DNA of 5,737 nt from an uncultured Collinsella sp. Lineage in GTDB: Bacteria > Actinomycetota > Coriobacteriia > Coriobacteriales > Coriobacteriaceae. The notes beneath the pieces are model-generated. The model worked only from the letters and a program-made list of their open reading frames with translations, ran no database searches and was not told the DNA's origin. Of this stretch, positions 5,556 through 5,737 are shown piece by piece (the stretch's first letter is position 1; every line of letters begins with the position of its first letter). Where the stretch lies: NCBI GenBank assembly GCA_958372035.1, contig CATXML010000088.1, forward strand, positions 1 through 5,737, read 5' to 3'. Both the position numbers and the translations under genes were made by a program.

Positions 5556-5726
5556 ATGGCCTCCCCCTCGGCACTCACATTACCAGCCGCGGCGCCTGCC
5601 CGGCACTTTCCTATCAGCCGTCGGGGGCGGCGCGTCCCGCGCCGGCAGCACCCAACGGGCCCTCTCGGGGGCAGGGACGTTCGGCCGTGCGCGGGCGCCC
5701 GGTCGGCGGCCCGTTCTGGGCGCGCC
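5537..5726 (-). ncRNA. Predicted IS110 bridge RNA with target- and donor-binding loops
   Basis: A structured RNA of about 190 nt, folded by hand in 5' to 3' order. (1) A 5' hairpin at 5726-5705: GGC-GCCC / GGGC-GCC around AGAAC. (2) A target-type loop: an 11-bp stem with one bulge (5695-5684 with 5646-5636) encloses a 5' side CGAACGU (5683-5677), an apical CCCU/AGGG hairpin (5676-5660) and a 3' side (5659-5647) containing UUGGGUG. (3) A donor-type loop: a stem of GCC, CCCCC and CGGC (5631-5617) with GCCG, GGGGG and GGC (5572-5559) encloses a 12-nt 5' side (5616-5605) with AUAGGAA, an apical hairpin (5604-5586) and a 13-nt 3' side (5585-5573). (4) A 3' hairpin (5555-5537). The role, known for IS621, is to pair with target and donor DNA and direct the recombinase. 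Two guide segments match the right junction. The exact ends are uncertain. Confidence 0.75.
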
Positions 5727-5729
5727 TCA

Positions 5730-5735
5730 ATCGTA
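5730..5735 (-). promoter_or_regulatory. Possible -10 box for the bridge RNA
   Basis: On the minus strand TACGAT (5735-5730) matches the -10 consensus at 4 of 6 bases and would start RNA near 5723, at the base of the 5' hairpin. Its -35 would lie outside the window or, in the circular form, be the TTGACA of the right end. Weak evidence on its own. Confidence 0.3.
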
Positions 5736-5737
5736 GC

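Larger units (their letters stand above)
4364..5737 (-). mobile_element. IS110-family insertion sequence (left end outside window)
   Basis: The element comprises a single recombinase gene, a short right end of about 27 nt after the stop codon, and a long structured leader of at least 200 nt before the gene. This is the layout of the IS110 group, which codes its bridge RNA upstream of the recombinase. At least 1,374 bp are present, within the family's usual range. There are no visible terminal inverted repeats, as expected. GC content is clearly higher than in the host genes and changes abruptly near 4385, a sign of foreign origin. The reading frame is intact and guide and terminus still match, so the copy may be active. 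Only the right boundary can be placed. Confidence 0.85.

Noticed and set aside
5628..5644. Local hairpin CGGCGCG-TCC-CGCGCCG in the IS leader
   Set aside because: It competes with the longer stem pairing 5636-5646 with 5684-5695, which also gives a sensible loop with a target match; kept only as an alternative fold.
4364..5737. CRISPR array or toxin-antitoxin system near the right edge
   Set aside because: No regularly spaced repeats and no small gene pair; the region is fully explained by the insertion sequence and its leader.

Overview
The window looks like a high-GC actinobacterial chromosome, most likely a gut Coriobacteriia such as Collinsella. This is inferred from GC-rich codon use with leading AUG/GUG starts, the gene set, and an unusual lysyl-tRNA synthetase carrying a C-terminal tRNA-binding domain. 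No database search was possible.

Positions 1-4166 are ordinary housekeeping genes, all on the + strand: the last 43 codons of an unidentified gene, ispE (isoprenoid kinase), tRNA-Pro(CGG) with its own promoter and terminator, tatA (protein export), greA (transcript cleavage factor) and a long lysS. Each unit is bounded by recognisable hairpins. The tatA promoter has a perfect inverted repeat filling its -35/-10 spacer. The greA-lysS gap has two overlapping stems that resemble an attenuator.

Positions 4167-4363 hold no gene. They contain a 12-bp perfect hairpin just after lysS and then a 120-bp imperfect palindrome (4201-4320) that looks like an intergenic repeat element.

From about 4364 to beyond the right edge lies an IS110-family insertion sequence on the minus strand, clearly richer in GC than its surroundings. 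Its DEDD/Tnp20 recombinase most likely starts at 5524, not at the longer ORF start 5578. The 200 nt upstream of the gene folds by hand into the architecture of a bridge RNA: a 5' hairpin, a target-binding loop, a donor-binding loop and a hairpin touching the recombinase ribosome binding site. The 5' side of the proposed donor loop repeats 7 nt of the element's right end (4364-4370). The 3' side of the proposed target loop is complementary, over 7 nt, to the host sequence that directly abuts that end (4357-4363). These two matches meet exactly and so place the right boundary of the element. A TTGACA box facing outward sits 12 nt inside that boundary, as expected if circularisation builds a promoter for the bridge RNA. 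The left end is outside the window.
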